Source: Actinokineospora spheciospongiae
GTDB lineage: Bacteria > Actinomycetota > Actinomycetes > Mycobacteriales > Pseudonocardiaceae
Length of the DNA stretch: 64,000 nt
Direction of reading: 5' to 3'
NCBI RefSeq assembly: GCF_000564855.1
Contig: NZ_AYXG01000048.1
Span: 33,973-97,972 of the forward strand
A program made the translations under genes and the position numbers. This document shows positions 43,854 to 52,439 of this stretch, piece after piece (the stretch's first letter is position 1; each line of letters opens with the position of its first letter). The notes beneath the pieces were generated by a model. The model saw only the letters and a list, made by a program, of their open reading frames with translations, had not been told where the DNA came from and made no database searches.

Positions 43854-43966
43854 GGTCCCCCGTCGCGCGACGACCGGACCGGCCGCACTCGGCCGACTAC
43901 CGGCACCGGCCGCTGCGCCGCACCAGGGCCACCGGCCTCACTGGTGGTCGACCTGCCGAGCCCGTG

Positions 43967-43996
43967 GGCGGGGGTCGTCCCGGACCGACCCCCGCC
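43967..43996. terminator. Bidirectional hairpin terminator
   Basis: Perfect 11-base arms (43967-43977 and 43986-43996) with an eight-base loop, between the converging F420-reductase-like and pirin genes. Confidence 0.75.
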
Positions 43997-44029
43997 CCGG
44001 AGCAGGCCGGGGGTCGGCGGGAGGGCGGG

Positions 44030-44800
44030 TCAGCCCAGGCGCAGGCCCGCGTGCATCTCCCACACCAGGACCTCCGCGCCCTCGGGACCGGCGGTCAACC
44101 GCTGGCCACCGGAGGCGGTGAGCCGCACGGCGTCGCCGGTGGTCAGCGGGCCGCTGCCCTCCATGGTCACCGAGCCGACCGGCACGAACAGGTGCACGTA
44201 CGGGGCCTCGGGGAGGGTGACCACGCCACCGGGCTCCATGCGCGCGGCGTACAGGGCCGCGTGCTTCTGCCCGATGCGGATGGCCGCCGCGTCCGCGTGC
44301 CGCTCCATCCCGGAGGCGACCGGCACCAGGCCGCCGGAGAGCAGTTCGTGGTCGATCTCCAGTTGTTCGTACCCCGGCTTGCCACCGGCCTCGTCCGGCA
44401 CGACCCACATCTGCACGAAGTGCACCGGCTCGGTGTGCTCGGGGCCGCCGGACACCCGCCAGGAGTCGTTCTTCTCCGAGTGGAGGATGCCGCGACCAGC
44501 ACTCATCCGCTGGGCCAGGCCCGGGTAGATGATGCCGTTGTGCCCCTCGGAGTCCTGGTGCACCAGGGCGCCGCGCAGGACCCACGTCACGATTTCCATG
44601 TCGCGGTGGGGATGTGTCTCGAACCCGGCGCCGGGGGTGACGACGTCGTCGTTGTTGACCAGGAGCAGGCCGTGGTGGGTGTTCACCGGGTCGCGGTGGT
44701 GGCCGAAGGCGAAGGAGTGCTTGGAGTCCAACCAGTCGATCTTCGTGGCGAACCGGTCCGCCGCGCGTCGGATGTCCACCTCGGACAGTTGCTGAGTCAT
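44030..44800 (-). CDS. Pirin-family cupin protein (YhhW-like)
   Basis: A 256-residue bicupin. The N-terminal cupin has the metal-binding pattern GFETHPHRDMEIVTWVLRG with histidines and glutamate, followed by GHNGIIYPGLAQRMSAGRGI and HSEKND. Relatives have quercetinase activity or act as redox-sensitive regulators. It is divergent from a MarR gene with palindromic sites in between, suggesting control by that repressor in response to phenolic or oxidising compounds. Confidence 0.9.
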   Translation of the reverse strand: MTQQLSEVDIRRAADRFATKIDWLDSKHSFAFGHHRDPVNTHHGLLLVNNDDVVTPGAGFETHPHRDMEIVTWVLRGALVHQDSEGHNGIIYPGLAQRMSAGRGILHSEKNDSWRVSGGPEHTEPVHFVQMWVVPDEAGGKPGYEQLEIDHELLSGGLVPVASGMERHADAAAIRIGQKHAALYAARMEPGGVVTLPEAPYVHLFVPVGSVTMEGSGPLTTGDAVRLTASGGQRLTAGPEGAEVLVWEMHAGLRLG

Positions 44801-44835
44801 GCGACCACTTCCCGTAGGTCTCGCCGCTCGAAGTA

Positions 44836-44889
44836 GTTAAGTCTTTAACCAACTCGGACTGTAGACCCATGTAGTTGCACTGTCAACTA
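44836..44889. promoter_or_regulatory. Two candidate MarR operators in the pirin/MarR gap
   Basis: GTTAA-GTCT-TTAAC (44836-44849) and TAGTTG-CACTGT-CAACTA (44872-44889) are inverted repeats in an AT-rich island. One sits near the pirin start and the other just upstream of the MarR gene, whose -10 candidate TAGGCT (44906-44911) is six bases before its ATG. Confidence 0.7.
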
Positions 44890-44917
44890 TGTCGTCCGGT
44901 GGGCCTAGGCTGACCCC

Positions 44918-45361
44918 ATGACGCCCTGGCTCGAACCACAACAGCAACGCTCCTGGCGCGCCCTGGTCGACGGCGCGGGTCGCCTCGTCACCCACCTCGA
45001 CCGGCACCTGCGCGGCGCGCACGGGCTGTCGCTGGCGGAGTACGAGGTGCTGGTGCGGCTCTCGGAGCTGTCCGACCACCAGGTGCACATGTCCGAACTC
45101 GCCGCGGGCCTGAGCCACTCCCGCGCCCGCCTGTCGCAGACGGTCGACCGGTTGGCCCGAGCGGGCCTGGTCACCCGCCTGCCCTGCCCCCAGGACCGGC
45201 GCGGCGTCCACGCGGCCCTGACCCCCGGCGGAGCCGCCGCCCTGCGAGCCGCGGCGGCGGACCACGTCCGCGAAGTCCGCCGCCTGGTCATCGACGTCCT
45301 CAGCGACGCGGAACTGGCCACCGTGGGCACGGCGATGGACAAGGTGCGCGCGGCGGTGTGA
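44918..45361 (+). CDS. MarR-family repressor
   Basis: A 147-residue winged-helix protein of the MarR family. The DNA-binding region is HMSELAAGLSHSRARLSQTV (about 64-83), followed by the wing with DRRGVHAALTPGG, a typical MarR sequence. The ATG lies six bases after a -10-like TAGGCT, so it is probably leaderless. It faces away from the pirin gene, and two palindromes lie between, so it likely represses both genes until a ligand or oxidant releases it. Confidence 0.9.
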   Translation: MTPWLEPQQQRSWRALVDGAGRLVTHLDRHLRGAHGLSLAEYEVLVRLSELSDHQVHMSELAAGLSHSRARLSQTVDRLARAGLVTRLPCPQDRRGVHAALTPGGAAALRAAAADHVREVRRLVIDVLSDAELATVGTAMDKVRAAV

Positions 45362-45402
45362 CGGCGCGCGTCGCCCGATTGGTGGGTTGCCCGGTTGGCG
45401 GG

Positions 45403-46185
45403 TCAGACCGTTCGCACGGGGAGCCCCGCCTCGGTGAACCCGGCCAGGATCGCGGGGTCGGCGTCGGCGTCGGTGATGAGGAGGTCGAGGGAGGTGGTGG
45501 GGCAGATGCGGGCGAAGGCGTGGGCGGTGAGTTTGGTGCTGTCGGCGATGACCACGACCCGGCGGGCCCGGGTGGCCATCAGGCGGTTGACGTTGGCCTC
45601 GCCCTCGTGGTGGGCGTAGGCGCCGTGGACCGGGTTGATGGCGTCCACGCCGAGGAAGACGATGTCAAGGGTGAGTTCGTCGATGATGCGGGTGGCGAGG
45701 GGGCCGGTCAGCTCGAAGGACTGGGGGCGGGCCACACCACCGGTCACGACGATCTTGACGTGGGGGCGGACCGCGAGTTCGTTGGCGATGTTGAGGGCGT
45801 TGGTGACGACCGTGAACGCCGGTTCGCCTGGCGGGCAGGCCTCGGGGCGGACGGCGAGGGCGCGGGCGATCTCGGTGGTGGTCGTGCCGCCGTTGAGGCC
45901 GACGACCATGCCGCGCTCGACCAGGGCGGCCGCGGCCCTGCCGATGCGCTCCTTGCGGGAGGTGTTCCTCGCGGTCTTGTAGCGCAGGGGCAGGTCGTAG
46001 GCCACGTTGTTCGCGACGGCGCCGCCCCTGGTGCGGGTGAGGAGTTGCTGCTCGGCGAGGTGGTCGAGGTCGCGGCGGATGGTGGCGGCGGAGACCTCCA
46101 GGTCCGCCGCCAGGGCGTCGACGTCGACCTTCCCCCGGTTGCTCAGCAGGTCGAGGAGGGCGCTCAGGCGCTCGTAGCGGTTCAC
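45403..46185 (-). CDS. DeoR-family sugar-responsive repressor
   Basis: A 260-residue DeoR regulator. The N-terminal helix-turn-helix is LAADLEVSAATIRRDLDHL, followed by LTRTRGGAV, and the sugar-phosphate sensing domain has GLNGGTTTTEIA and FLGVDAINPVHG. The GTG at 46185 was preferred because family members usually start with NRYERL and an AGGGAGG site is just upstream, though only three bases away; an ATG at 46209 is the alternative. It is divergent from the ROK kinase gene and probably controls it in response to a phosphorylated sugar. Confidence 0.87.
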   Translation of the reverse strand: MNRYERLSALLDLLSNRGKVDVDALAADLEVSAATIRRDLDHLAEQQLLTRTRGGAVANNVAYDLPLRYKTARNTSRKERIGRAAAALVERGMVVGLNGGTTTTEIARALAVRPEACPPGEPAFTVVTNALNIANELAVRPHVKIVVTGGVARPQSFELTGPLATRIIDELTLDIVFLGVDAINPVHGAYAHHEGEANVNRLMATRARRVVVIADSTKLTAHAFARICPTTSLDLLITDADADPAILAGFTEAGLPVRTV

Positions 46186-46304
46186 GGTCCTCCCTGCGGC
46201 GGTGATCATCGGGACCGCAGTATCGCGCACACTTGGCATCGGGTGCGAGATCACGCAGTATTCGGGTCGTCCACGAGCATGTTCACGCGATTCGAGGAGG
46301 CTGG

Positions 46305-47216
46305 ATGGGTGAGCGGGCGGTGGTGGCGGTCGACGTCGGCGGCACCTCGGTCAAGGCGGCCCTGGTGTCCCCCGACCTCACGCCGCTGCGCGCGCTGCGG
46401 CGGCCCAGCAGCCGGGTCGGCGGGGCGGTGGCGCTCGGGCCGATCGCGGACCTGATCGGGGAGCTGGCCGGGGGCGCCGACGTGGTCGGGGTCGGGGTGG
46501 CGGTGCCGGGGATCGTCGACGACGCGACGGGGGTGGTGCGGGCGGCGGTGAACCTGGGGTGGACCGACCTGCCGCTGCGCGACGAGCTGGCGGCGGCGTG
46601 CGGGCTGCCGCTGCGGGTGGGCCACGACGTGCGGACCGGGGGCCTGGCCGAGTTCACCGTGGGCGCCGCCGCGGGGGCGCGGAACGCGCTGTTCGTCGCC
46701 ATCGGCACCGGCATCGCCGCGGCGAGCCTGGTCGACGGGCGGCTGGTCGCCGCGGGCGGGTACGCGGGCGAGATCGGGCACGTGGTGGTCGACCCGGCGG
46801 GTGACACCTGCGGCTGCGGCACGGTCGGCTGCCTGGAGACGCTGGCCGCCGCGCCCGCGCTGGCCCGCCGGTACGCGGCGCTGACCGGTGTCGAGCGGAC
46901 CGCCGAGGAGATCTGCGCCCTGCTGCCCGACGACCCCGCCGCGAGCCGGGTGTGGGCGGACATGGTCGAGGCCATGGCGACCGCCCTGCACACCGCGTGC
47001 ACCCTGTTCGGCCCGGAGGCGGTCGTGCTCGGCGGCGGGCTCTCCGAGGCGGGGACGGCCCTGACCGGGCCGGTGGCCGAGGCGCTGGGCCGTCGGCTGA
47101 CCTTCCAGCGGCGGCCGTCGGTGGTGCGGGCCGCGCTCGGGCAGGACGCGGGGCGCGCGGGGGCGGCGCTGATGGCGTGGGACGCGGCCGGGATCAGCCC
47201 CGCGGTGGCGGGCTGA
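46305..47216 (+). CDS. ROK-family sugar kinase
   Basis: A 303-residue kinase. The phosphate-binding strand is VVAVDVGGTSVKAALV, the catalytic region includes GHDVRTGGLAEF, and the zinc motif of ROK proteins is intact in CGCGTVGCLETLA, preceded by GEIGHVVVDP. It has no helix-turn-helix, so it is an enzyme (glucokinase- or N-acetylmannosamine-kinase-like) and not a repressor. GAGGAGG lies five bases before ATG 46305. Regulation by the divergent DeoR protein is likely; the sugar is unknown. Confidence 0.9.
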   Translation: MGERAVVAVDVGGTSVKAALVSPDLTPLRALRRPSSRVGGAVALGPIADLIGELAGGADVVGVGVAVPGIVDDATGVVRAAVNLGWTDLPLRDELAAACGLPLRVGHDVRTGGLAEFTVGAAAGARNALFVAIGTGIAAASLVDGRLVAAGGYAGEIGHVVVDPAGDTCGCGTVGCLETLAAAPALARRYAALTGVERTAEEICALLPDDPAASRVWADMVEAMATALHTACTLFGPEAVVLGGGLSEAGTALTGPVAEALGRRLTFQRRPSVVRAALGQDAGRAGAALMAWDAAGISPAVAG

Positions 47217-47241
47217 GAACCCGCTCCGCCCGGACCGGGCA

Positions 47242-47270
47242 CGGGCGGCCGGAGCGGCTCCGGCCGCCCG
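47242..47270. terminator. Bidirectional hairpin between the ROK kinase and FbiC genes
   Basis: Perfect 13-base arms (47242-47254 and 47258-47270) around a CGG loop, 26 bases after the kinase stop. The remainder of the 206-base gap shows nothing notable. Confidence 0.75.
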
Positions 47271-47422
47271 CCGAACCGCATCGGTGGAGCACCGGGTCGA
47301 AGGCGGGGGAGGTCGGCGCGCGCCGCTCGGTCACCGATCGCGCGCCTCCTGTGTGGACGGTGCGCGCCCACGTCCGGCGGGGCGGGAACCCTGTGCCCGG
47401 AACAGGTTCGCCGACCCCCGGC

Positions 47423-50038
47423 TCAGCCCGCCTCGACCTGGCTGGTCCCCGGGCCGGTCTCCACGACGGGCAGCAGGTTCGGCCGCCACACGCCGTCGTG
47501 CGCCAGCGCCGTGGTGCGGCGTTCCTCGGGGACCTCGCCGTAGGTGGTGGTGCGTTGGCGGGCGGGGCGGCCCGCGAGTGCGGCCAGGGCCTCCAGGTCG
47601 GCGATGGTCTTGTAGCTGCCGTTGTCGCTGCCCGCCATGCGGCTGATGGTCTCCTCCATCAGCGTGCCGCCGAGGTCGTTGACGCCGCCGTTGAGGACTT
47701 CCACCACCCCCTCGTCGCCGAGTTTGACCCAGCTCGTCTGGATGTTGCGGATGCGGCCGTGCAGCAGGATGCGGGCCAGGGCGTGCACGGCACGGTTCTC
47801 CAGGCGGGTGGGGCCGGGGCGGGCGATGCCCGCGAGGTAGAGCGGCGCGTTGGTGTGCACGAACGGCAGCAGCACGAACTCGGAGAACCCCCCGGTGCGG
47901 TCTTGCAGCGAACCGATCAGCTTGAGGTGCGCGACCCAGTGCGCGGGGGTGTCGACGTGGCCGTACATCATCGTCGAGGTGGTGGGGATGCCCAGGTCGT
48001 GGGCGGTGGTGACGACGTCGACCCAGGCCGAGGTGGGCAGCTTGCCCTTGGTGAGGACCCAGCGGACCTCGTCGTCGAGGATTTCCGCGGCGGTGCCGGG
48101 CAGGGAGTCCACCCCGGCGTCGCGGGCGGCGGAGAGCCAGTCGCGGGTGGACAGGTTCGTGCGGCCCGCGCCGTTGACGACCTCCATCGGGGAGAAGGCG
48201 TGCACGTGCAGGCCGGGGGCGCGCTTCTTGACCTCGGCGGCGATGTCGAAGTACGCGGTGCCGGGCAGGTCGGGGTGGATGCCGCCCTGCATGCACACCT
48301 CGGTCGCCCCGACCGCCCACGCCTGCTCGGCGCGCTGGCCCACCTGCTCCAGCGACAGCGTGTAGGCGTCGGCGTCGGTGCGCCGCTGGGCGAACGCGCA
48401 GAAGCGGCAGCCGGTGTAGCAGACGTTGGTGAAGTTGATGTTCCGCGTGACCACGTAGGTGACCTCGTCGCCCACGGCCTCCTTGCGGAACCCGTCGGCC
48501 AGCGCGGCCAGCGCCTCGATCTCGGCGCCCGGACCGGCCGAGAGCAGGACCAACGCGTCCTCGTCGGACAGCGCGGTCGGGTGGTGCTCGGCGTGGCGCA
48601 GGGCGCTCAGGAACTCGGGGCGGGCCGTGCCCCCGCCGCCGGTGGCCGGGCCGGTGCTGGGGTGGACCTGGGTGCGCAGCTCGTCCCAGTCGCCGTAGAC
48701 GGAGTCGAAGTCGTCGCGGCGGTCGGCGGTGCGGCCCTCGGTGTCGATGGTGGTGTGCAGGTCGGTGCGGCCCGAGGCGGTGAGCGCGACCTCCGGCTCC
48801 TGCCAGGGTCGGCCCACCAGGGGGGCGTCCTCGACCGCCAGGCCGGTTTCGGGGTCGGCGAGGGCGTCGACGTGCGCGCGCAGCCGGGGGTCGAGCCACG
48901 GTTCGCCCTTGAGCACGTACTCGGGGTAGATCGTCAGCCGCTCGGCCAGCCGGAACCCGGCCGCCGCGGTCTGCTCGGCCAGCGCCTCGATCTGCGGCCA
49001 CGGGCGCTCGGGGTTGACGTGGTCGGGGGTCAGCGGGGACACCCCGCCCCAGTCGTCGATGCCCGCGCGCAGCAGCAGGCCGAACTCGCCGCCGATGAGG
49101 TTCGGCGGGGCCTGGATGCGCGCCTTGGGGCCGAGCACGACCCGCGCCACCGCGACGGTCGCCGCCAGTTCCTCGGCCTCGGCGTCGGGCATCCCGCGCA
49201 TGGCGGTGTCCGGCTTGGCGCGGAAGTTCTGCACGATGACCTCTTGGACACCGCCGTAGCGCCGGGCCGCCTGCCGGATCGCGAAGATCGACTCCACCCG
49301 GTCCGCCAACGTCTCGCCGATGCCGATCAGGATGCCGGTGGTGAACGGCACCGCGCTGCGGCCCGCGTCCTCCAGCACCCGCAGCCGCACCGCGGGCTCC
49401 TTGTCCGGCGAGCCGTAGTGCGGCCCGCCGGGCTTGGCCCACAGGTCCGTCGAGGTGGTCTCCAGCATCATCCCCATTGACGGGGCCACGGGCTTGAGCC
49501 GTTGCAGGTCCGTCCAGGACAGCACGCCGGGGTTCAGGTGCGGCAGCAGCCCGGTCTCCTCCAGCACCCGGATCGCCATGGCGCGCACGTAGGACAGCGT
49601 GTCCGGGTACCCGGCCGCCTCCAGCCACTCGCGGGCGGCGTCCCAGCGGTCCTCGGGGCGGTCGCCGAGGGTGAACAGGGCTTCCTTGCAGCCCATGGCC
49701 GCGCCCTGCCGGGCGATGTCCAGCACCTCGTCGGGGCTGAGGAACGGGGCGGGCAGCCGACCGGGGACGGTGGCGAAGGTGCAGTAGTGGCACCGGTCGC
49801 GGCACAGGCGGGTCAGCGGGATGAAGACCTTCTTGGAGTAGGTGACCACCCCGGGCCGCCCGACCGCTTCCAGACCGGCGTCGCGGACCCGGGACGCGGT
49901 GGTGACCAGGTCGTCGAGGTGCCCGCCGCGGGCGTGCAGCAGGACCTCGGCCTCGGTCCGGTCCAGGGTGACCCCGTCGCGGGCCCGGCGCAGGGCTCGG
50001 CGGAACGCGGACTCGCTGGGCGCGGCAACGTCGGTCAT
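47423..50038 (-). CDS. fbiC: 7,8-didemethyl-8-hydroxy-5-deazariboflavin (FO) synthase
   Basis: An 871-residue bifunctional radical-SAM enzyme that makes FO, the chromophore of cofactor F420, from tyrosine and a ribityl uracil. Two radical-SAM halves are fused. The CofG-like half has C79-x3-C83-x2-C86 in [10 protein letters not shown], and the CofH-like half, starting near residue 500, has [10 protein letters not shown]. Length and order match actinobacterial FbiC. It stands alone between hairpins, and its start is ATG 50038. An F420-type flavin-fold protein is encoded divergently 107 bases away. Confidence 0.96.
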   Translation of the reverse strand: MTDVAAPSESAFRRALRRARDGVTLDRTEAEVLLHARGGHLDDLVTTASRVRDAGLEAVGRPGVVTYSKKVFIPLTRLCRDRCHYCTFATVPGRLPAPFLSPDEVLDIARQGAAMGCKEALFTLGDRPEDRWDAAREWLEAAGYPDTLSYVRAMAIRVLEETGLLPHLNPGVLSWTDLQRLKPVAPSMGMMLETTSTDLWAKPGGPHYGSPDKEPAVRLRVLEDAGRSAVPFTTGILIGIGETLADRVESIFAIRQAARRYGGVQEVIVQNFRAKPDTAMRGMPDAEAEELAATVAVARVVLGPKARIQAPPNLIGGEFGLLLRAGIDDWGGVSPLTPDHVNPERPWPQIEALAEQTAAAGFRLAERLTIYPEYVLKGEPWLDPRLRAHVDALADPETGLAVEDAPLVGRPWQEPEVALTASGRTDLHTTIDTEGRTADRRDDFDSVYGDWDELRTQVHPSTGPATGGGGTARPEFLSALRHAEHHPTALSDEDALVLLSAGPGAEIEALAALADGFRKEAVGDEVTYVVTRNINFTNVCYTGCRFCAFAQRRTDADAYTLSLEQVGQRAEQAWAVGATEVCMQGGIHPDLPGTAYFDIAAEVKKRAPGLHVHAFSPMEVVNGAGRTNLSTRDWLSAARDAGVDSLPGTAAEILDDEVRWVLTKGKLPTSAWVDVVTTAHDLGIPTTSTMMYGHVDTPAHWVAHLKLIGSLQDRTGGFSEFVLLPFVHTNAPLYLAGIARPGPTRLENRAVHALARILLHGRIRNIQTSWVKLGDEGVVEVLNGGVNDLGGTLMEETISRMAGSDNGSYKTIADLEALAALAGRPARQRTTTYGEVPEERRTTALAHDGVWRPNLLPVVETGPGTSQVEAG

Positions 50039-50145
50039 CCCCCCAGGCTAGTTCCCGGGGCGGCGGGCACCGGACCAGGACCGGGGTGATATCCCGTGCA
50101 CCGGAACGGGGAATAGAACCACCGCCCCGTGACCACTATCTGAGC

Positions 50146-50580
50146 ATGACCACCACACCGTTCAACCCCCACGCCCTGCTCGCGGAGAGCAAGCTCGGCG
50201 TCCTCGCCACGATCAAGGCGGACGGCCTGCCGCAACTGTCCCCCGTGCTGCCCCACTACGACGAGGGGGCGGGAACCATCCAGATCTCCACTCGGGAGGG
50301 ACTGTCGAAGACGAAGAACCTACGCCGCGACCAGCGCGCGGCGCTGGAGGTCACCAGCGCCGACGGCAAGTCCTGGGCGACCGCCGAGGGCACGGTCACG
50401 ATCACCGGACCGAGCACCGACCCGCACGGGCCCGAGGTCCAGGCACTGGTGGACTGGTACCGGGCCGCCTCGGGCGGCGAACACCCGGACTGGGACGAGT
50501 ACCGCGCCGCGATGGTCGACGACCGGCGGGTGCTCGTCACGATCGCGGTCACCCGGGTCTACGGCGCCGACATCGGCTGA
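50146..50580 (+). CDS. F420-/flavin-binding split-barrel protein (PPOX-type)
   Basis: A 144-residue split-barrel protein of the pyridoxamine-5'-phosphate-oxidase-like class that includes F420-dependent reductases (FDOR-B). It has LGVLATIKADGLPQLSPV at the start of the barrel and STREGLSKTKNLRRDQRAAL, where phosphate binding residues lie. Its position divergent from FO synthase supports F420 as the cofactor. CACTAT (50134-50139) is six bases before the ATG, suggesting a leaderless message. Confidence 0.82.
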   Translation: MTTTPFNPHALLAESKLGVLATIKADGLPQLSPVLPHYDEGAGTIQISTREGLSKTKNLRRDQRAALEVTSADGKSWATAEGTVTITGPSTDPHGPEVQALVDWYRAASGGEHPDWDEYRAAMVDDRRVLVTIAVTRVYGADIG

Positions 50581-50692
50581 CCGCCCCGCGATCCGCCGCT
50601 CCGGCCGAGCGGGGATCGCCCCCGATGGGCGGCGGTGCGACACCTTGGTGGCGGCGCGGGCCTCGTGGACGGCGCCCGCTCTGGCCTGGTCG

Positions 50693-50746
50693 CGGACACG
50701 GCTCCGCTCCCACCGCAGTACTGCGGTGGGAGCGGAGCCATGTCCG
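50693..50746. terminator. Very long near-perfect palindrome between converging genes
   Basis: The central 40 bases (50700-50739) are a perfect palindrome with 20-base arms and no formal loop. After one mismatch the pairing continues for six more bases on each side. It ends four bases before the DoxX stop and could terminate transcription in both directions. Confidence 0.8.
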
Positions 50747-50749
50747 GGA

Positions 50750-51322
50750 TCAGCCGGGCAGCACGCCCGCGATGGCCTTGCGGGCCTTCTTCGGGGCGCT
50801 GCTGAGCGTGTCGCCCACCGTGTCGGTGGTGTCCGCGGTCCAGGCGCCGAAGTCGTGGGCGGTCTTGTTGAGCTTCTTGCCCGCCCGCTTCGCGCGCCAG
50901 CCCAGCGAGGGCTTGCCTGCGGTGTCGGCGGAGGCGAGCAGGAGGCCGCCGAGCAGGCCCACGTTCTTCAAGAAGTGGATCTGCTGCTGCTGGCGGTTGC
51001 CCGCGTCCTTCTCCTCCCAGAACCGGTGCGTGGCCAGCGTGGTCGGCACCAGGCTGCCGGAGAGCAGCAGCGCCGACAGCCTCGGGAACCGGCCCAGCGC
51101 GAGCAGGGCACCCGCGCCGACCTTCACCGCGCCGTCGATGCGCACCAGGGTCAGCGCATCGGAGGGCACCTGTTCGGGGAGCTTGTCGCCCACCTTGTTC
51201 AGGGTGCCGTCCAGCACCGGCTTGGCCGCCTCGACGTGCGCCTCGGGGTTGCGCAGCACATTGATACCGCCTGCGATGAAGATCCCCGCAAGCATCGGGC
51301 GCGCCAGTCTGCGCAAGATCAT
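50750..51322 (-). CDS. DoxX-family membrane protein
   Basis: A 190-residue protein with a DoxX domain in residues 1-140. It begins ILRRLARPMLAGIFIAGGIN, followed by about three more helices including VGAGALLALGRFPRLSALLL, and has a basic cytosolic C-terminal tail. DoxX proteins are linked to redox homeostasis at the membrane. It lies 14 bases after a hemerythrin-like gene and is probably cotranscribed with it. Confidence 0.85.
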   Translation of the reverse strand: MILRRLARPMLAGIFIAGGINVLRNPEAHVEAAKPVLDGTLNKVGDKLPEQVPSDALTLVRIDGAVKVGAGALLALGRFPRLSALLLSGSLVPTTLATHRFWEEKDAGNRQQQQIHFLKNVGLLGGLLLASADTAGKPSLGWRAKRAGKKLNKTAHDFGAWTADTTDTVGDTLSSAPKKARKAIAGVLPG

Positions 51323-51336
51323 CGGGCCTGTCCTCT

Positions 51337-51843
51337 CTAGTCGATCCGGTGCTTGGTCTGCGCGACCAGCTCGCGGACGTGGTCGATCGAACCGCACCCG
51401 GCCTTGACGCGCTCGTCGCGGACGCTGACGAACTTCGTGCCGAGTTCGGCCCGCCGCTCGTCGGCGACGTTGTCGCGCGCGTCGTTGAGGATGGTGCGCT
51501 CCTCCTCGTCCACGTGGTGGTTGATGGCCTTGACCAGCTCTTCGAGCTTCTCGTCCCAGTCGTCGGAGTCGGTGTCCTCGACCTCCATCAGCTCCAGCAG
51601 GGCCACGTGCCCCTCGGCGTGCTCCTCCGCCCCGTGCTCCACCTCGTGGTCGTCGACGCCCTTGTACCGCCGCAGCGCGGAGTAGACCTCGGACTCCTCG
51701 GCCTCGGCGTGCCCGACGAGCACGTGCGCCAGTTCGTCGAGCAGCTTGGCCCGGTCGCTGGTGCGGTCCCGCAGACCCCGGAACAGCTCCTCGAAGCGCC
51801 GGTGGTCGTCCAGGATCAGCTCGATGACGTCGGTGGTGGGCAT
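51337..51843 (-). CDS. Hemerythrin (HHE)-domain protein
   Basis: A 168-residue acidic four-helix protein. Candidate di-iron ligands are found in LDDHRRFEELF, LVGHAEAEESEVY, EEHAEGHVALLE and INHHVDEEERTIL, the complete hemerythrin pattern. ATG 51843 begins the domain directly; an in-frame start at 51900 has no support. Pairing with DoxX suggests a role in handling oxygen, NO or peroxide near the membrane. Confidence 0.88.
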   Translation of the reverse strand: MPTTDVIELILDDHRRFEELFRGLRDRTSDRAKLLDELAHVLVGHAEAEESEVYSALRRYKGVDDHEVEHGAEEHAEGHVALLELMEVEDTDSDDWDEKLEELVKAINHHVDEEERTILNDARDNVADERRAELGTKFVSVRDERVKAGCGSIDHVRELVAQTKHRID

Positions 51844-52084
51844 GTGGTGGGCCTTTCGTGCTGGGAACGTCGCCGGGTGGGTACCCGGCGACGACCGCAC
51901 TCAACCTTCCGACCGGCCGATCACGACGGCGGAGGCGGGGTGGGCGCGCGCGGGCACCGAGTGGCGCCGCGCGAAGCCCGATCCACCGGTGGCATCCCCC
52001 ATGCGAGGGCCGGAGCCCGCCGCTCCGGTGCCAGCCGGCACCATCTCACTCCCAGTTCTATCGATCTTGAGGGGGCGGACGCGG

Positions 52085-52438
52085 GTGGAGGTCTTGGTCG
52101 CTGTGCCGGGGGAAGAGGAACTCCTGGACGGCTTGTTGGACTGGTTGCGCCGCGAGGAGGGCTTGCGGGGGCGCGCGAACCGCACCCGGGTGACGGTGCC
52201 CGCGACCACCATGGGCGGCGTGGTGGAAACGCTGACGGTGGCGGTCGGCGGTGGTGGCGCGTTGACCGTGCTGGTCACCTCGGTCGGGGCATGGGTGCGC
52301 AACCGGCGGTCTGACGTGACCGTGGAGGTCACGGTGGCCGACCGGACGGTGCGGGTGGAGGGCAAGCGGATCAAGGCCGACGCCGACAGCCTCGCGGCGC
52401 TCGTGGTCGAGGCGAACCGGGCCGCCGACGGGCACTGA
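52085..52438 (+). CDS. EACC1-like small component of a caspase-effector conflict system
   Basis: A 117-residue protein resembling effector-associated constant component 1, a small alpha/beta protein predicted from comparative genomics to accompany caspase-, trypsin- and other effector genes in bacterial conflict systems. Family-like features are the start EVLVAVPGEEELLDGLLDWL, a hydrophobic Gly-rich hairpin (LTVAVGGGGALTVLVTSVG), WVRNRRSDVTVEV and the end KADADSLAALV. Start GTG 52085 has GAGGGGG eight bases upstream. The stop is one base before the ATG of the caspase-TNT gene, so both are made together. It may keep the effector inactive or relay a signal; the mechanism is unknown. Confidence 0.75.
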   Translation: MEVLVAVPGEEELLDGLLDWLRREEGLRGRANRTRVTVPATTMGGVVETLTVAVGGGGALTVLVTSVGAWVRNRRSDVTVEVTVADRTVRVEGKRIKADADSLAALVVEANRAADGH

Positions 52439-52439
52439 C

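Noticed and set aside
46719..46830. ROK protein as a transcriptional repressor
   Set aside because: There is no N-terminal helix-turn-helix. The protein begins directly with the ATP-binding strand, and the zinc motif of kinases is intact.
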